From Symsagittifera roscoffensis (Eukaryota; Xenacoelomorpha; Acoela; Convolutidae), in assembly GCF_963678635.1 (NCBI RefSeq), contig NC_087065.1, positions 21,519,480-21,583,479 on the forward strand: a stretch of DNA of 64,000 bases. The letters are read 5' to 3'. The notes beneath the pieces are model-generated. The model was not told the DNA's origin. It was given only the letters and a program-made list of their open reading frames with translations, and ran no database searches. A program made the translations under genes and the position numbers. This document shows positions 24,159 to 33,548 of this stretch, piece by piece. Position 1 is the first letter of the stretch. Every line of letters begins with the position of its first letter.

Positions 24159-27100
24159 TCATTTCGCACTCTTCGCCTTGGAGGTGCCGTCCCCTGAAGT
24201 ACTGGATACGGCAAACTGTCTCAACAGTTCTTCTTCATCATCGGAGCTAATCACGATCTCCTCCCAAGCCTTCAGCTGTTCATAGGATCGCATCCATTCC
24301 CTTTGCTCCTGCAAACTCTTTGCCTGATTGGTTAGTGCCTTCACCCTAGATTCCCGGTTCAAACAAAATGAGTTGTGCAGGCTCAGGCTCACGTTCTTCG
24401 CCAAGTCCTCCTCTAGTATCGATTCCCTCGCTTTGGTATTGTCTCTAGACATTTTAGCCACTCTTTTCCATCCTGTCGTGATCGCATTTCGATGGGTTAA
24501 CAAGGGTCTCTTGAAAGCTTCCGGCCCAATCTCGGCCTGGAACTGTCGATACTCCTTTTGATGCTTTCTCATGTGATCTTTCGTTGTCATGTATAACCAA
24601 GACGTCAGTGTCGCTCGAAACCATGGAAAGTACCTCAAGCGGCTCCATACGTGTCTGACTTCCATTAGTATGGCGAATACTTTGCATGCAGTCTCAAACA
24701 ACTCGAGTCTCCTGCTGTAGTCTATCGCATATATTGACTCAGCCGTTGGCGTCTTCGCTTCCCGATACTTCGTTATATTCTCTTCTATCCATCTCAGAGC
24801 CAGCATCGTACTCACTACTAAGAGCGTCACCTTCTGCCGGTGATCCGGCAATGCGATCGACCGAATTTCTTCCATATCCCACACCAGGCAGAGGTTCTTG
24901 TGATCTGGATACCACACCGTTTGTGCCAAACAGTGGCATGGGCATTCTCCATGGGTGATTTCAATGCTCCTGAGGTTACGCTCCCCCGAGGCTTCCAAGA
25001 GAGGCTCAAGCTCCATCATTTTCTCATGCATCGTGTCGTTCTCTCCCATGTTTGGAGCACCCCCCACAGGTTTCCCGATCACGTTTTGTCTCTCGTGACC
25101 GCTTGTGTTCTCACTTTCCAATTTCAAGAGCTCTTCTCCCCAGATTTCACTCAAGTCATCTCTCAACTCTTTCGGTACTGTCCCTCTGATTTTCCTCAAC
25201 AACTTGTGCGAGTGATGCGATACCCGAGCCAACCTCACGCACATGGGCACTGAGAAGGACTTGTCCACCAATACTCTCTGGCTGGATGCTTCCACCATCG
25301 CCATGTGCAGTTGGTAGTGGCTTCCGCACAAATTGGCCATCATTGACCCTATCAGGGATTTTGCGTTCAATGGCAGGCCATAAGCTTCGCTCATGGGAAA
25401 CCCCATTTCCGCCTCGAGACCAACCTTCCAGCTCCGGATATGTTTTTGAGTCACCTGCAACACTCCCGGCCATGATTCCACGCTCAACGCAGTCACTAAA
25501 TGGTGTTCAGACTCTAGCCTCTCCAGTGACTGCAGACTACACATTCTTGAGAAGAATCCGAGAGATGTCGCTATGTTCACCGTAGTTCTCGCGTAACACT
25601 CCGCCACTATTCGTACTTCACTTTTCTCCCTTTCCGTAATGTCTTCAAACCAAGTAACCAGATCTTCTTTTTGAAAGGACAGTATCCTGACACATGATCG
25701 TCCGTCGCAGGTGTGCTCTCCACTCCCACACGTAGAATCCAGACAGCTACCCGGCTCCATCTTCTTTGCTGACTCGAGATTGTTCGTCTTTTCGCCTGAC
25801 TCCTTCATCTGAGGTAAGATCAGTTTGTGCACCACACTCAACTTTGCCAAATCTTCATCTTCCGTTGGTGCTAACCTCACCCGCTCGGTGGTCTCCTCAA
25901 TCAGACTCGCGTGGGGATGTGGGCACCAGGAGGGTCTTAGTAACTTCCATACCACTCCCAAGTTCGTGATCAACAAGCCATTGCCATTACCCATGTTCAC
26001 TTCAACTCTCTTGTTCGAGCGCGGTATGCTCACCACCTCCGGTGTTTTCTCAAGAATCAGGCCCAGGCTCGGCCTCTCTTTCTCCACCACGTCTATTTCC
26101 ACTATTTTTTCTGTCCAAAACTTCAGCAGCTCCGCTACCTCGTGGTTCTTGTGAGCGCCTCCAGTTTCTGAGTCTAAGAAGGGGTTGTAGGCTATCCCCA
26201 TCACTCCTGACACGTATTGGTATTCCCCCTTCTCACTGAGTCTCGAGTACTGCCCTGGCGAGGCCAGGTTACGGTGAACATCATGTTCTTCTTCGAACTT
26301 CTTATTGTAAAACCTCCGTACCTCGTCCAGCTTTCTGTGGTTCTCTAGGGATAGTCTGGAACCATCTTCCTTTTCTATTCCAGTACTCTGATATACGTTT
26401 AAGATGATCGTTGAGACTCTCTTCTCCACGGTTCTACTTCCGCTTTGGTAGCACGCCAAGATGGTGCTATCAGACATCATTGACATTATCCATCTCAAGA
26501 AACATGTGGCGTCCTTCCTCCTAGCCAGGCTCAAGCCTGAATTATCCCTGGCCACGTGCTGCATCAGTGCTTGATACACTTCTAGCTTCTTGCTTCCTAA
26601 TTTCAACCTGCCATACGAGGTCAGTGTCTCCAACTCTATTCCCACCAGACTCCAGGTGAACATCAATTGTCCTGCGGTTCTAACGAAGGGATTCGCCATC
26701 AATGGCGGTGCTGATGCGGGGGTCCTCATTGCCTCTTCAAAATGATCCTTCAATAAGTTCTGCCAGGACCTCTTCAGCTGGTTCGCCAATTCTATCTTGT
26801 TAACCTCGGCCTTTTGCTGGGTGGCCCAATTGCGTCGTTTGCGACCTACTCCACTGTCCAACTTCTTCAAGCAGTCTTCCATTTCCTTCAATGTCTCGAG
26901 GGCCACCCACCATGGCCGGGAGGTGTTCCTCGTCTTGCTCCTCTCCAGTGGATCACTCGTCACTTGCTTCCCCGTGGCCTGGTGTCCCTTCGAGACCCAT
27001 TCCTTGCCGACATCCACTTCCCCTGTCTGTCCGTCCGTTGAACCTCTTTTCTCGTTTATCTTCTGGGGCTTGAAGTCTTCCTCCGATGTCGAACTGATGG

Positions 27101-27578
27101 AAGCCTCTATTTCCCTCTCTACTTCGAGTGGTCTTCTGAGCTCCGTGTTGCTCTTGTATGCCGCTGTCTTGCATCGCGCCAAAACCGTGGGCGCCGTCTC
27201 TCTCAAGTTTCCTGCCGAGACAGCATCCACTGAAGGACTACTCAATCCCTCTACTTCTCTCTTCCTCTTGCGAGTCTTCACATCTCTGCTTGAGGGTGTT
27301 GTGGTTATCATCACTGATTCGACCTCTCTGTCTACTTCCAACCTTTCCAACTCTTGCCTCCCCCCTGCTCGAGCCTTAAGGATATTAGTACTTTTAATCA
27401 AATTACTAGTCCCAACCTTATCCCCTTTTATATCATCAACTATTTTATCTACAGTTTTTTGTTTCAGAGTAGAGCTGTCTTCACATTTTTCTTCTCTAGT
27501 CTTTGATCGTGAATTCCTCAGCTCTATCAGCTTGTTCAGCAGCTCCTTACTTACCTTCTCATCCAGGCCCGTCCCCAT
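24159..27578 (-). CDS. Accessory ORF C of giant LTR element, 1139 aa, unknown function
   Basis: ATG at 27578. The N-terminal ~300 residues are charged and low-complexity (KTRKRKREVEG, repeated EVEREIEAS-type phrases), followed by a long, apparently globular region of 800 residues. Two Cys/His clusters are visible: CLDSTCGSGEHTCDGRSC near residue 615 and GECPCHC near 880. I recognise no enzyme family. The preceding 234-codon ORF is in the same frame, separated by one TGA and four codons, so the two may be joined by readthrough or may once have been one protein. A single intact frame of this size argues for selection or very recent insertion. Confidence 0.7.
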   Translation of the reverse strand: MGTGLDEKVSKELLNKLIELRNSRSKTREEKCEDSSTLKQKTVDKIVDDIKGDKVGTSNLIKSTNILKARAGGRQELERLEVDREVESVMITTTPSSRDVKTRKRKREVEGLSSPSVDAVSAGNLRETAPTVLARCKTAAYKSNTELRRPLEVEREIEASISSTSEEDFKPQKINEKRGSTDGQTGEVDVGKEWVSKGHQATGKQVTSDPLERSKTRNTSRPWWVALETLKEMEDCLKKLDSGVGRKRRNWATQQKAEVNKIELANQLKRSWQNLLKDHFEEAMRTPASAPPLMANPFVRTAGQLMFTWSLVGIELETLTSYGRLKLGSKKLEVYQALMQHVARDNSGLSLARRKDATCFLRWIMSMMSDSTILACYQSGSRTVEKRVSTIILNVYQSTGIEKEDGSRLSLENHRKLDEVRRFYNKKFEEEHDVHRNLASPGQYSRLSEKGEYQYVSGVMGIAYNPFLDSETGGAHKNHEVAELLKFWTEKIVEIDVVEKERPSLGLILEKTPEVVSIPRSNKRVEVNMGNGNGLLITNLGVVWKLLRPSWCPHPHASLIEETTERVRLAPTEDEDLAKLSVVHKLILPQMKESGEKTNNLESAKKMEPGSCLDSTCGSGEHTCDGRSCVRILSFQKEDLVTWFEDITEREKSEVRIVAECYARTTVNIATSLGFFSRMCSLQSLERLESEHHLVTALSVESWPGVLQVTQKHIRSWKVGLEAEMGFPMSEAYGLPLNAKSLIGSMMANLCGSHYQLHMAMVEASSQRVLVDKSFSVPMCVRLARVSHHSHKLLRKIRGTVPKELRDDLSEIWGEELLKLESENTSGHERQNVIGKPVGGAPNMGENDTMHEKMMELEPLLEASGERNLRSIEITHGECPCHCLAQTVWYPDHKNLCLVWDMEEIRSIALPDHRQKVTLLVVSTMLALRWIEENITKYREAKTPTAESIYAIDYSRRLELFETACKVFAILMEVRHVWSRLRYFPWFRATLTSWLYMTTKDHMRKHQKEYRQFQAEIGPEAFKRPLLTHRNAITTGWKRVAKMSRDNTKARESILEEDLAKNVSLSLHNSFCLNRESRVKALTNQAKSLQEQREWMRSYEQLKAWEEIVISSDDEEELLRQFAVSSTSGDGTSKAKSAK

Positions 27579-27590
27579 CAGAAGCGGTTC

Positions 27591-28295
27591 TCAAAACTTC
27601 ACGACTGTGTCCCACAGTTCATCCTTGAATTTGTCCAGCGTCGTCTCGCTGCCCACTTCGTGATTGAATTCCTTCAAGAACTTTTGCCAAGCGTCGTCCT
27701 CCAGAGTCCCCAGGAACATGTCCTTATTTCCTTCGAATGTATTCTTCTCTTTTTCCTCCGAACTCAAGAGTATCATCCCCATATTGGAGGTCTTGCTCGC
27801 CAATGGCAATTCCAGATTCTTCCGGGGAGACGGGGTCAGAGGTGGAGTGGCAGTATCTGCCCAATTCTCCTCACTCAAGTCTTTCAACAGCTCTTGAGTG
27901 GTGAGCTCCTCACCTGATGGTCTTGGTTCAGGCGTATTCCCCACTTCCATGTCCTCGCCGGCTTCGCTGAGAGTTTCATCCATACTCTCTTCTTCTGACT
28001 CAGCTCTTCTTCTCTCGAGAATTCTTTTGAACCGGTCTTCCACGGGTCCACTCCTCTTGTCTCCAGGTGTATCTACTGACAGTGGTGATGGTGTCGCCGG
28101 CTCCAATCTCTTGTACTCCGTCAGGGCCACATACAGTTGACCTGCTGCATCCAGTTCTTTTCCCTCCTGTCTCATCTCCACCTGTTCTAAGCCATAGGGT
28201 GCCCTATACTTTCGTGTCGCGAATTTCCTCTCGTCCACCAATGCAACATGCCCCTCCATCATGATCATCCTGCCATCATCCCATATTGGTAGCAT
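27591..28295 (-). CDS. Accessory ORF B of giant LTR element, 234 aa, acidic
   Basis: ATG at 28295. The protein starts MLPIWDDGRMIMMEGHVAL and becomes acidic and Ser/Pro/Thr-rich in the middle (EESMDETLSEAGEDMEV, TPEPRPSGEELT), ending LDKFKDELWDTVVKF. It looks mostly disordered. It lies exactly in frame with the ORF before it (one TAG and four codons apart) and the one after it (one TGA and four codons apart). No family is recognised. Confidence 0.6.
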   Translation of the reverse strand: MLPIWDDGRMIMMEGHVALVDERKFATRKYRAPYGLEQVEMRQEGKELDAAGQLYVALTEYKRLEPATPSPLSVDTPGDKRSGPVEDRFKRILERRRAESEEESMDETLSEAGEDMEVGNTPEPRPSGEELTTQELLKDLSEENWADTATPPLTPSPRKNLELPLASKTSNMGMILLSSEEKEKNTFEGNKDMFLGTLEDDAWQKFLKEFNHEVGSETTLDKFKDELWDTVVKF

Positions 28296-28307
28296 GTATT
28301 CAAGTCC

Positions 28308-31300
28308 CTACTGATCAAGAGCTCTCAAGACCTTTCGCACCTCATATCCGGGGGGCTGCGAGCCTCTCATCCTTTTTGCTTGCGTCGTCCACGAATTTAT
28401 CTTCGCCTCGCTAGTGTGGAAATAAACCGCCGCCGTATAGCCGACGAATAGGGGGTCCCAGCCATCAGTGAAGTCCTTCTGCATTTCCTCCGTTGTCATC
28501 CTCGCAATTATGGATGGAACTACTAAGGGACTGTTCATCCCTAAGGTCATCCTCCTGACTATCGGAAACTCAGGCATGGTGGCTGGCAGGATTTCTTTCT
28601 CCATTATGGCCTCCAGCTCCCTCTTAACCAGTGCAAAGCTGTCCTTCCAAGCAGGAATCCTCAAGATTTCCCGTCCGTCTGCTGCCAGTGGGTTCAAGTT
28701 CCAGAACTTGGGATATGTATCGATGAGGCCCTCGCGTTTGCCTCCCATTCTACATTGCTGCTGTCCCCTGAAATTGTACACTATCAACTCGGCATCTTTC
28801 ACTTTTCCAAAGAGTACCGTATTGCTCATTTGTGCCCTGAGCACCTCCTGTCGACACCAATTGAGCGCCGTCCCATCCAGTACGCTGATAAGACTCAAGT
28901 GCGTTACAGAGTAACGATACGTTGTCACCAGGGGATCAGGAAATGCGTACGTCACTGCTGGACCGTAAATGCAGGTTACCACCTCCTCTAGACCCCGGAT
29001 TATCCCCATCGGGTCCGACCTCATTGCCAGGCACAGGTCCGTTAACAGAGGCATACCTCCATTCATCTTCTTCCACTCTTCTCTCGATTTTGGGTTCTTC
29101 TCTTCACCCGTCATGTGCCGATTCTGCATCATGAGGTATTGCACTAACAGCGTCTTCAACCCCGCGGCACACTTGTAGGAATAGGTGTCGATACTCGAGT
29201 GTACCTTCCCCATTGACAGGGGCTCCCCATATTTCATCAATCGATGAAATGACACCAGTTCCCCATGGGTTAAGAGCACTAGTGCCAGATACCCATCAAA
29301 CCGAAGTGTCTCCACTCCTCGACTAAACATGTACGCTGGGCCCATGTTGAACAAGTATCTGGGGTAGACCAGATACAAAGCCAAGAGCAGGCTGATGGGC
29401 ATGCCCAGTATCTCCTGCACGAAGGCTCCAAAGATAGTCGCTTTGGTGCCGAATATCTCTGCCATGAATTCTTTCCCCCAGCAAGGACTCAAGAACTTCA
29501 GAATCTCATGATCCCTTCTAGTCCTCAGCTCACCCTCTGCGTGCTCTCTCCAGAACCCTCCAATCGTCACTTCATTGGCTGCCGAGACAAATCTAGCCAC
29601 CATCATCTCTCTTCCTTCGGCCAGCTCCAGTTGTTTTTCCAGAAAACTCCAGACCTGTTTCACGAGGGGTGGTGCTTCCTCCCTCGTCTTATTCGTGGCG
29701 TTCTCCAGCCTTGGTGTCAAAAATGGCCACCAGCCATTCTCTTGCGTCAGACGATATGCCATCGACTCTAATTGTTTCTCCGTTTCGGCCACATTTTTTC
29801 TCTCGTTGCTCGGGCCTCTAGACTTGCCGGTGGAACCTGTGATCGTCACCTCCATGCTCCGAAACCACAAGCTGGCCGTCAATTGGTTTATCGCCGGGTG
29901 ATCGTCCCCGATGACTGGGCTGAACTTGAGTTGCCTGGCAAAGTTCGATATCTCTAGCAAGAGCACCTCGTCCAATACGATCAGGATGTCGGCTAATCCA
30001 TAAAAGCCCCTCAGTGCATGAGATATGTCCGCCCATGCCGCTGCCAACTCTGACTTGCGGAGCCTCAGGTTCGATGGCTCCAATTCCCGATTGGGGGCCG
30101 CCATTAGAATTCGCCATTCGTTTCCCTCTGCTATCAGGATCAAGACCGCGTACACGAATTGTAGGGCGGGTGGCATGTTCGCGTATCCAGGGGATGTAGT
30201 GAACACCACCTTCGTCTTGGAGCCGAATCTCGAGACAACATTCTCTTGCACCTCATTCATCGCCGCAAACAACGTCTGAATGGCTTCCCATATCTTCCTC
30301 GGAGTTGGTTCATTGCCATTCAGCTGCTCAAGAAGTCCCGCCGCGTGCAGATGATCATTCATTCCTGCAAACAATAGCAGCTCAGGCTCACAGGGCATCT
30401 CCGACTTTATTGCCACCACTAGAGTTAACATCTGGTTTAGTTCGGCTCCTGGCAAAGAGTATATCAGAGTCTCCGGCCAAAACAGCTTAGGAGACGCTCC
30501 TTCGAAGTCTGATCCCGCCAAAATGACTACCCTTGCAGCAGCTGGATCTGCTCTATCGTAAACTGCCAAAGTCTCGGCCAGCTGGGTGCTCCCACAGGGC
30601 TTCCCGTACCTGGGATCTTCCGCCAATTTCGAGCCTTCGTACGCGGCATCTGGCAATTCCATTTCCCCCGGATTCAGCAGCTTATCCATCACCCTCAATT
30701 GTGCCGGGGTCGCCAATCTGATCCTGGCGATGCTCGTTCGGTGTTTGGGGGGTTCTGCTATGAGTCCAGGACTCCCCAGCAGCTTGAGAGGTCTATAGTT
30801 GTTGGGTCCCATGATCGCTTTCGTGGGAATTCCGGTCAGATCCGCGGTCTCCATCAGTTTTGCTCTCGAGAAGTGCGTCTCATGAGCCTTCAACCAGTCC
30901 ACGCAATGGTGTCTGCTCAAGTCTTCGTGCGACACTCGTTCAATACCCAGAGTCTCCGCCAATTCTCGCCTGCATTCCAAACCTTCTAGGTCCAGCCCTT
31001 TCACCTTCTCAAGATATCTCAAGCGAGCGGTCTCCATAGGCCTCTCCACCCGCTTGCTCTCTGCCACTACCACTGAGGTGATTGCCGAACCTGGAGGCGT
31101 TGATGACGTCACCTCCTCAGACTCCATTGGCGTGGCACTCGGCAATCTGGCCTGGTTGCTCCTTGAGCTGTCTCTAGTGTCGACCCTCGGTCCCAAACGA
31201 CTAGACAAGGCCCTCGAGGCAAGGAATGGTGGGTTCGGAGGTGGCCCCAATGTGAATTGGGCCGTCTCTAGCAGATCCGCCTCTAGCGCATTTATGTATC

Positions 31301-33035
31301 CTTGAAAGACGTCATTCAGCCACTCTGCTCCCCTCGGTCTGTCGAAGTGGATTCCATCTGAGGAGGTGTCTTCAGGGAATCCCGCTTGCTCCATGCGCTC
31401 CGCCACGTCCAACAATCTGATGGGGAGCACATTCTTCCGGTGGATTTCTCGGATCACCCCGTTTAGGTTCCGCACCTTCTCGTTCATCTCCAAGGCGTGC
31501 TGATCGAACTTCATGTTATAAGGGACAGTACATACTGTCAACAGGATGGGATCCATCTGGATCCTCAGTTCCTCAAGAAGGCAGCTCATCTTGTCGTGCA
31601 GCCTCGTTACTTTCCTCGCTTCTCCCCTTGATACATCATTCGTTCTGATCATCAGGGTCACCGTGTATACTTTTGTCATTCCTAGCATCTCAAGCGTTAC
31701 CAATATCTGTGGCGTGGCAGCTCCAGCGAAACTCAAGATTCCTGTCTGCCAGTGCGATTGGATCCGGGTCAACACCCGCACTAGGCTGTCCCCTATAATC
31801 AGGTGGACCGCACCTTCTGGCACACGGGGTGGCGCAAGATATTCCACCCAGGCTGCATCATGAAAGCAATCCCTCCTGGCCTTCTGTTCCGCATTCCAAT
31901 CCAGCCGATTGAGCCTGTGGTACCTCTTTTCGGTGTTCTTCTTATAACTCGAGATCATGACGCTCCTGACCGGCTGTTCCCTCCACGTTGGAGGAAGCTC
32001 CGCCCTTGCCGAACATTCACGACTTCTCTGCCGCAATCTCTCGCTCAGCTCCTTCAGACGCGATGAGCTGCCGCTCACCTGACTGCCGCTCGAGGTCGAG
32101 GTTGGGGTATATCCCGGCAGTACCACATCCATCAGCGGGCGTATGGGTTGCGTTTCTAAGCTACGCAAGGAGGACGTTGCTTCATTCGGTATCCAGACTT
32201 CCAACCCTTCACTCATGTGTTCTCGAGCCTCGCGGTCAAGGTTGAACCGTTCTCTTGCCCTGGGGGCGTCATCCACTTCCATGCGTGACTCTGGCCTCGA
32301 GCTGGTAACCACTCGCTCCTTTGGCCTGGCTCCCTTCTGTGCATCAAGTTCACGTTGTCGTTGTTTTATTCTCTCCATCTCTGACTTCAGTTGCTCACAA
32401 TTTGCGGCATTCTCCCGCACCCTTAGTTCCTGCTGATGTTCAGCCCGCAGCATCTCAAGCAACCTCAGAGTCTGATCTCGTTCGTTGACCGCCTGGTCCC
32501 TTTCCAGCTGAGCCTTTTCCCGATCCAGCTTAGCCTGATCCAGAGCGAGGTTCGCCTTGCTCCTTTCCCTCTGCGTCTTCTCGAGCTCTTTCTTTAGAAC
32601 ACCAAGATCCGGATATGACTCAGTCGTCTGTTGCGCTCGCGTCATCGATGGCACCTTACTCGAGCTCTGGCCTGTCGATCTTGCTGATGGCCTAGTTGGT
32701 AGTGGGAATTCTCCTGCGCCATATTCGGTATTGTTACTCAGGCCAGGATTCCTTGCCAAGTCAAAGCCCCTTACTCCTCTATCCACATTCCAAGACAACC
32801 ATCTGATCTGTTCCTGATTTGATATTCCCTCGGTGGTGTAGCCGACCATCAAGACAGCCTCCGTCGCAGACTCCCTGCACTCACCCTGTTCTTCCAACTG
32901 GAGGATGGCATTCAGCATTACCGCCATTCTCTCGTCTATCTGGGTATAACCCAGGTCCCTCAGGCGTCTGTACAGCTCATCGAGAGTGGGCTTCTTCAGG
33001 GCCGCGGGCATGGATTTCCAGAACCTGTTTGCCAT
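28308..33035 (-). CDS. Accessory ORF A: coiled coil, SGNH/GDSL esterase, second SGNH-like domain
   Basis: First ATG at 33035; the frame opens at 33077 on a TTG. Residue numbers count from 33077. Residues about 150-250 form a heptad-rich coiled coil (LEKTQRERSKANLALDQAK onward). An SGNH hydrolase follows: IIGDSLV (~428, nucleophile Ser), SFAGAATPQI (block II Gly), IRTNDVS (~479, block III Asn) and SSDGIHFD (~576, catalytic Asp and His). A second, weaker copy of the pattern reads VVILAGSDFEG (~854), SLPGAELNQM, LFAGMNDHL (~906) and GDDHPAI (~1060). The last 500 residues are unrecognised. GDSL esterase domains are known from CR1-type LINE ORF1 proteins. Their role in retroelements is unclear, with membrane or lipid action proposed. 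The stop is a single TAG followed in frame by ORF B. Confidence 0.8.
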   Translation of the reverse strand: MANRFWKSMPAALKKPTLDELYRRLRDLGYTQIDERMAVMLNAILQLEEQGECRESATEAVLMVGYTTEGISNQEQIRWLSWNVDRGVRGFDLARNPGLSNNTEYGAGEFPLPTRPSARSTGQSSSKVPSMTRAQQTTESYPDLGVLKKELEKTQRERSKANLALDQAKLDREKAQLERDQAVNERDQTLRLLEMLRAEHQQELRVRENAANCEQLKSEMERIKQRQRELDAQKGARPKERVVTSSRPESRMEVDDAPRARERFNLDREAREHMSEGLEVWIPNEATSSLRSLETQPIRPLMDVVLPGYTPTSTSSGSQVSGSSSRLKELSERLRQRSRECSARAELPPTWREQPVRSVMISSYKKNTEKRYHRLNRLDWNAEQKARRDCFHDAAWVEYLAPPRVPEGAVHLIIGDSLVRVLTRIQSHWQTGILSFAGAATPQILVTLEMLGMTKVYTVTLMIRTNDVSRGEARKVTRLHDKMSCLLEELRIQMDPILLTVCTVPYNMKFDQHALEMNEKVRNLNGVIREIHRKNVLPIRLLDVAERMEQAGFPEDTSSDGIHFDRPRGAEWLNDVFQGYINALEADLLETAQFTLGPPPNPPFLASRALSSRLGPRVDTRDSSRSNQARLPSATPMESEEVTSSTPPGSAITSVVVAESKRVERPMETARLRYLEKVKGLDLEGLECRRELAETLGIERVSHEDLSRHHCVDWLKAHETHFSRAKLMETADLTGIPTKAIMGPNNYRPLKLLGSPGLIAEPPKHRTSIARIRLATPAQLRVMDKLLNPGEMELPDAAYEGSKLAEDPRYGKPCGSTQLAETLAVYDRADPAAARVVILAGSDFEGASPKLFWPETLIYSLPGAELNQMLTLVVAIKSEMPCEPELLLFAGMNDHLHAAGLLEQLNGNEPTPRKIWEAIQTLFAAMNEVQENVVSRFGSKTKVVFTTSPGYANMPPALQFVYAVLILIAEGNEWRILMAAPNRELEPSNLRLRKSELAAAWADISHALRGFYGLADILIVLDEVLLLEISNFARQLKFSPVIGDDHPAINQLTASLWFRSMEVTITGSTGKSRGPSNERKNVAETEKQLESMAYRLTQENGWWPFLTPRLENATNKTREEAPPLVKQVWSFLEKQLELAEGREMMVARFVSAANEVTIGGFWREHAEGELRTRRDHEILKFLSPCWGKEFMAEIFGTKATIFGAFVQEILGMPISLLLALYLVYPRYLFNMGPAYMFSRGVETLRFDGYLALVLLTHGELVSFHRLMKYGEPLSMGKVHSSIDTYSYKCAAGLKTLLVQYLMMQNRHMTGEEKNPKSREEWKKMNGGMPLLTDLCLAMRSDPMGIIRGLEEVVTCIYGPAVTYAFPDPLVTTYRYSVTHLSLISVLDGTALNWCRQEVLRAQMSNTVLFGKVKDAELIVYNFRGQQQCRMGGKREGLIDTYPKFWNLNPLAADGREILRIPAWKDSFALVKRELEAIMEKEILPATMPEFPIVRRMTLGMNSPLVVPSIIARMTTEEMQKDFTDGWDPLFVGYTAAVYFHTSEAKINSWTTQAKRMRGSQPPGYEVRKVLRALDQ

Positions 33036-33077
33036 TTTCTGTGACTTCGGGATGTGTTCGAGTATTAACCAGCTCAA

Positions 33078-33548
33078 GAATTACCCTACCGACTCAAAAA
33101 TTACCTTACCGACTCAAGAATTGACCAACTTAAGAATTCTCTAGAAATGTCTCCTTGCAAATACTTGCTGCAGGTGTCGATTATTGCAAGTTCAATCAAG
33201 ATTTCCCTTTCTGTCTCTCGCTTGAGTATAGTTGGATTTTCAACTTTGTTTATCAAACTTGATCTGAAAACAGAAACCATATTAAGACTTAATATGTCAT
33301 GTTCCTAACCTAGAAACCCCCCTTTTACCAGTATGGTTAAAATCTTATCATTTTCATTCCACTAAAATCAATTCAATTGGAATTTCCTTAAAAGCATGCA
33401 GATTCATTTTATGTTTTAGCACCGTTAATCCTTCTAAAATCAATTGTCATGCCAATCGCGTCTTAAGATCCCTTTACCTGTGCCGCACCCCAGTACCTAA
33501 CTCAAGACTCCTCCCTCATGCCCAACTCGAGACCCCCGTGTGCCCAAC
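33078..33548 (-). other. Untranslated gap between integrase-tail ORF and accessory ORF A
   Basis: 471 bp with stops in all minus frames. Both ends carry short repeats of a CCGACTCAAGAATTAC-type or CCCAACTCAAGACTCC-type word. It could hold a splice acceptor or internal promoter for the accessory ORFs, which would otherwise lie far downstream of pol. I cannot single out a site. Confidence 0.35.

Noticed and set aside
33078..33548. Possible envelope gene or intron between integrase and accessory ORF A
   Set aside because: No open frame, signal peptide or membrane segment. Splice sites cannot be chosen with confidence.
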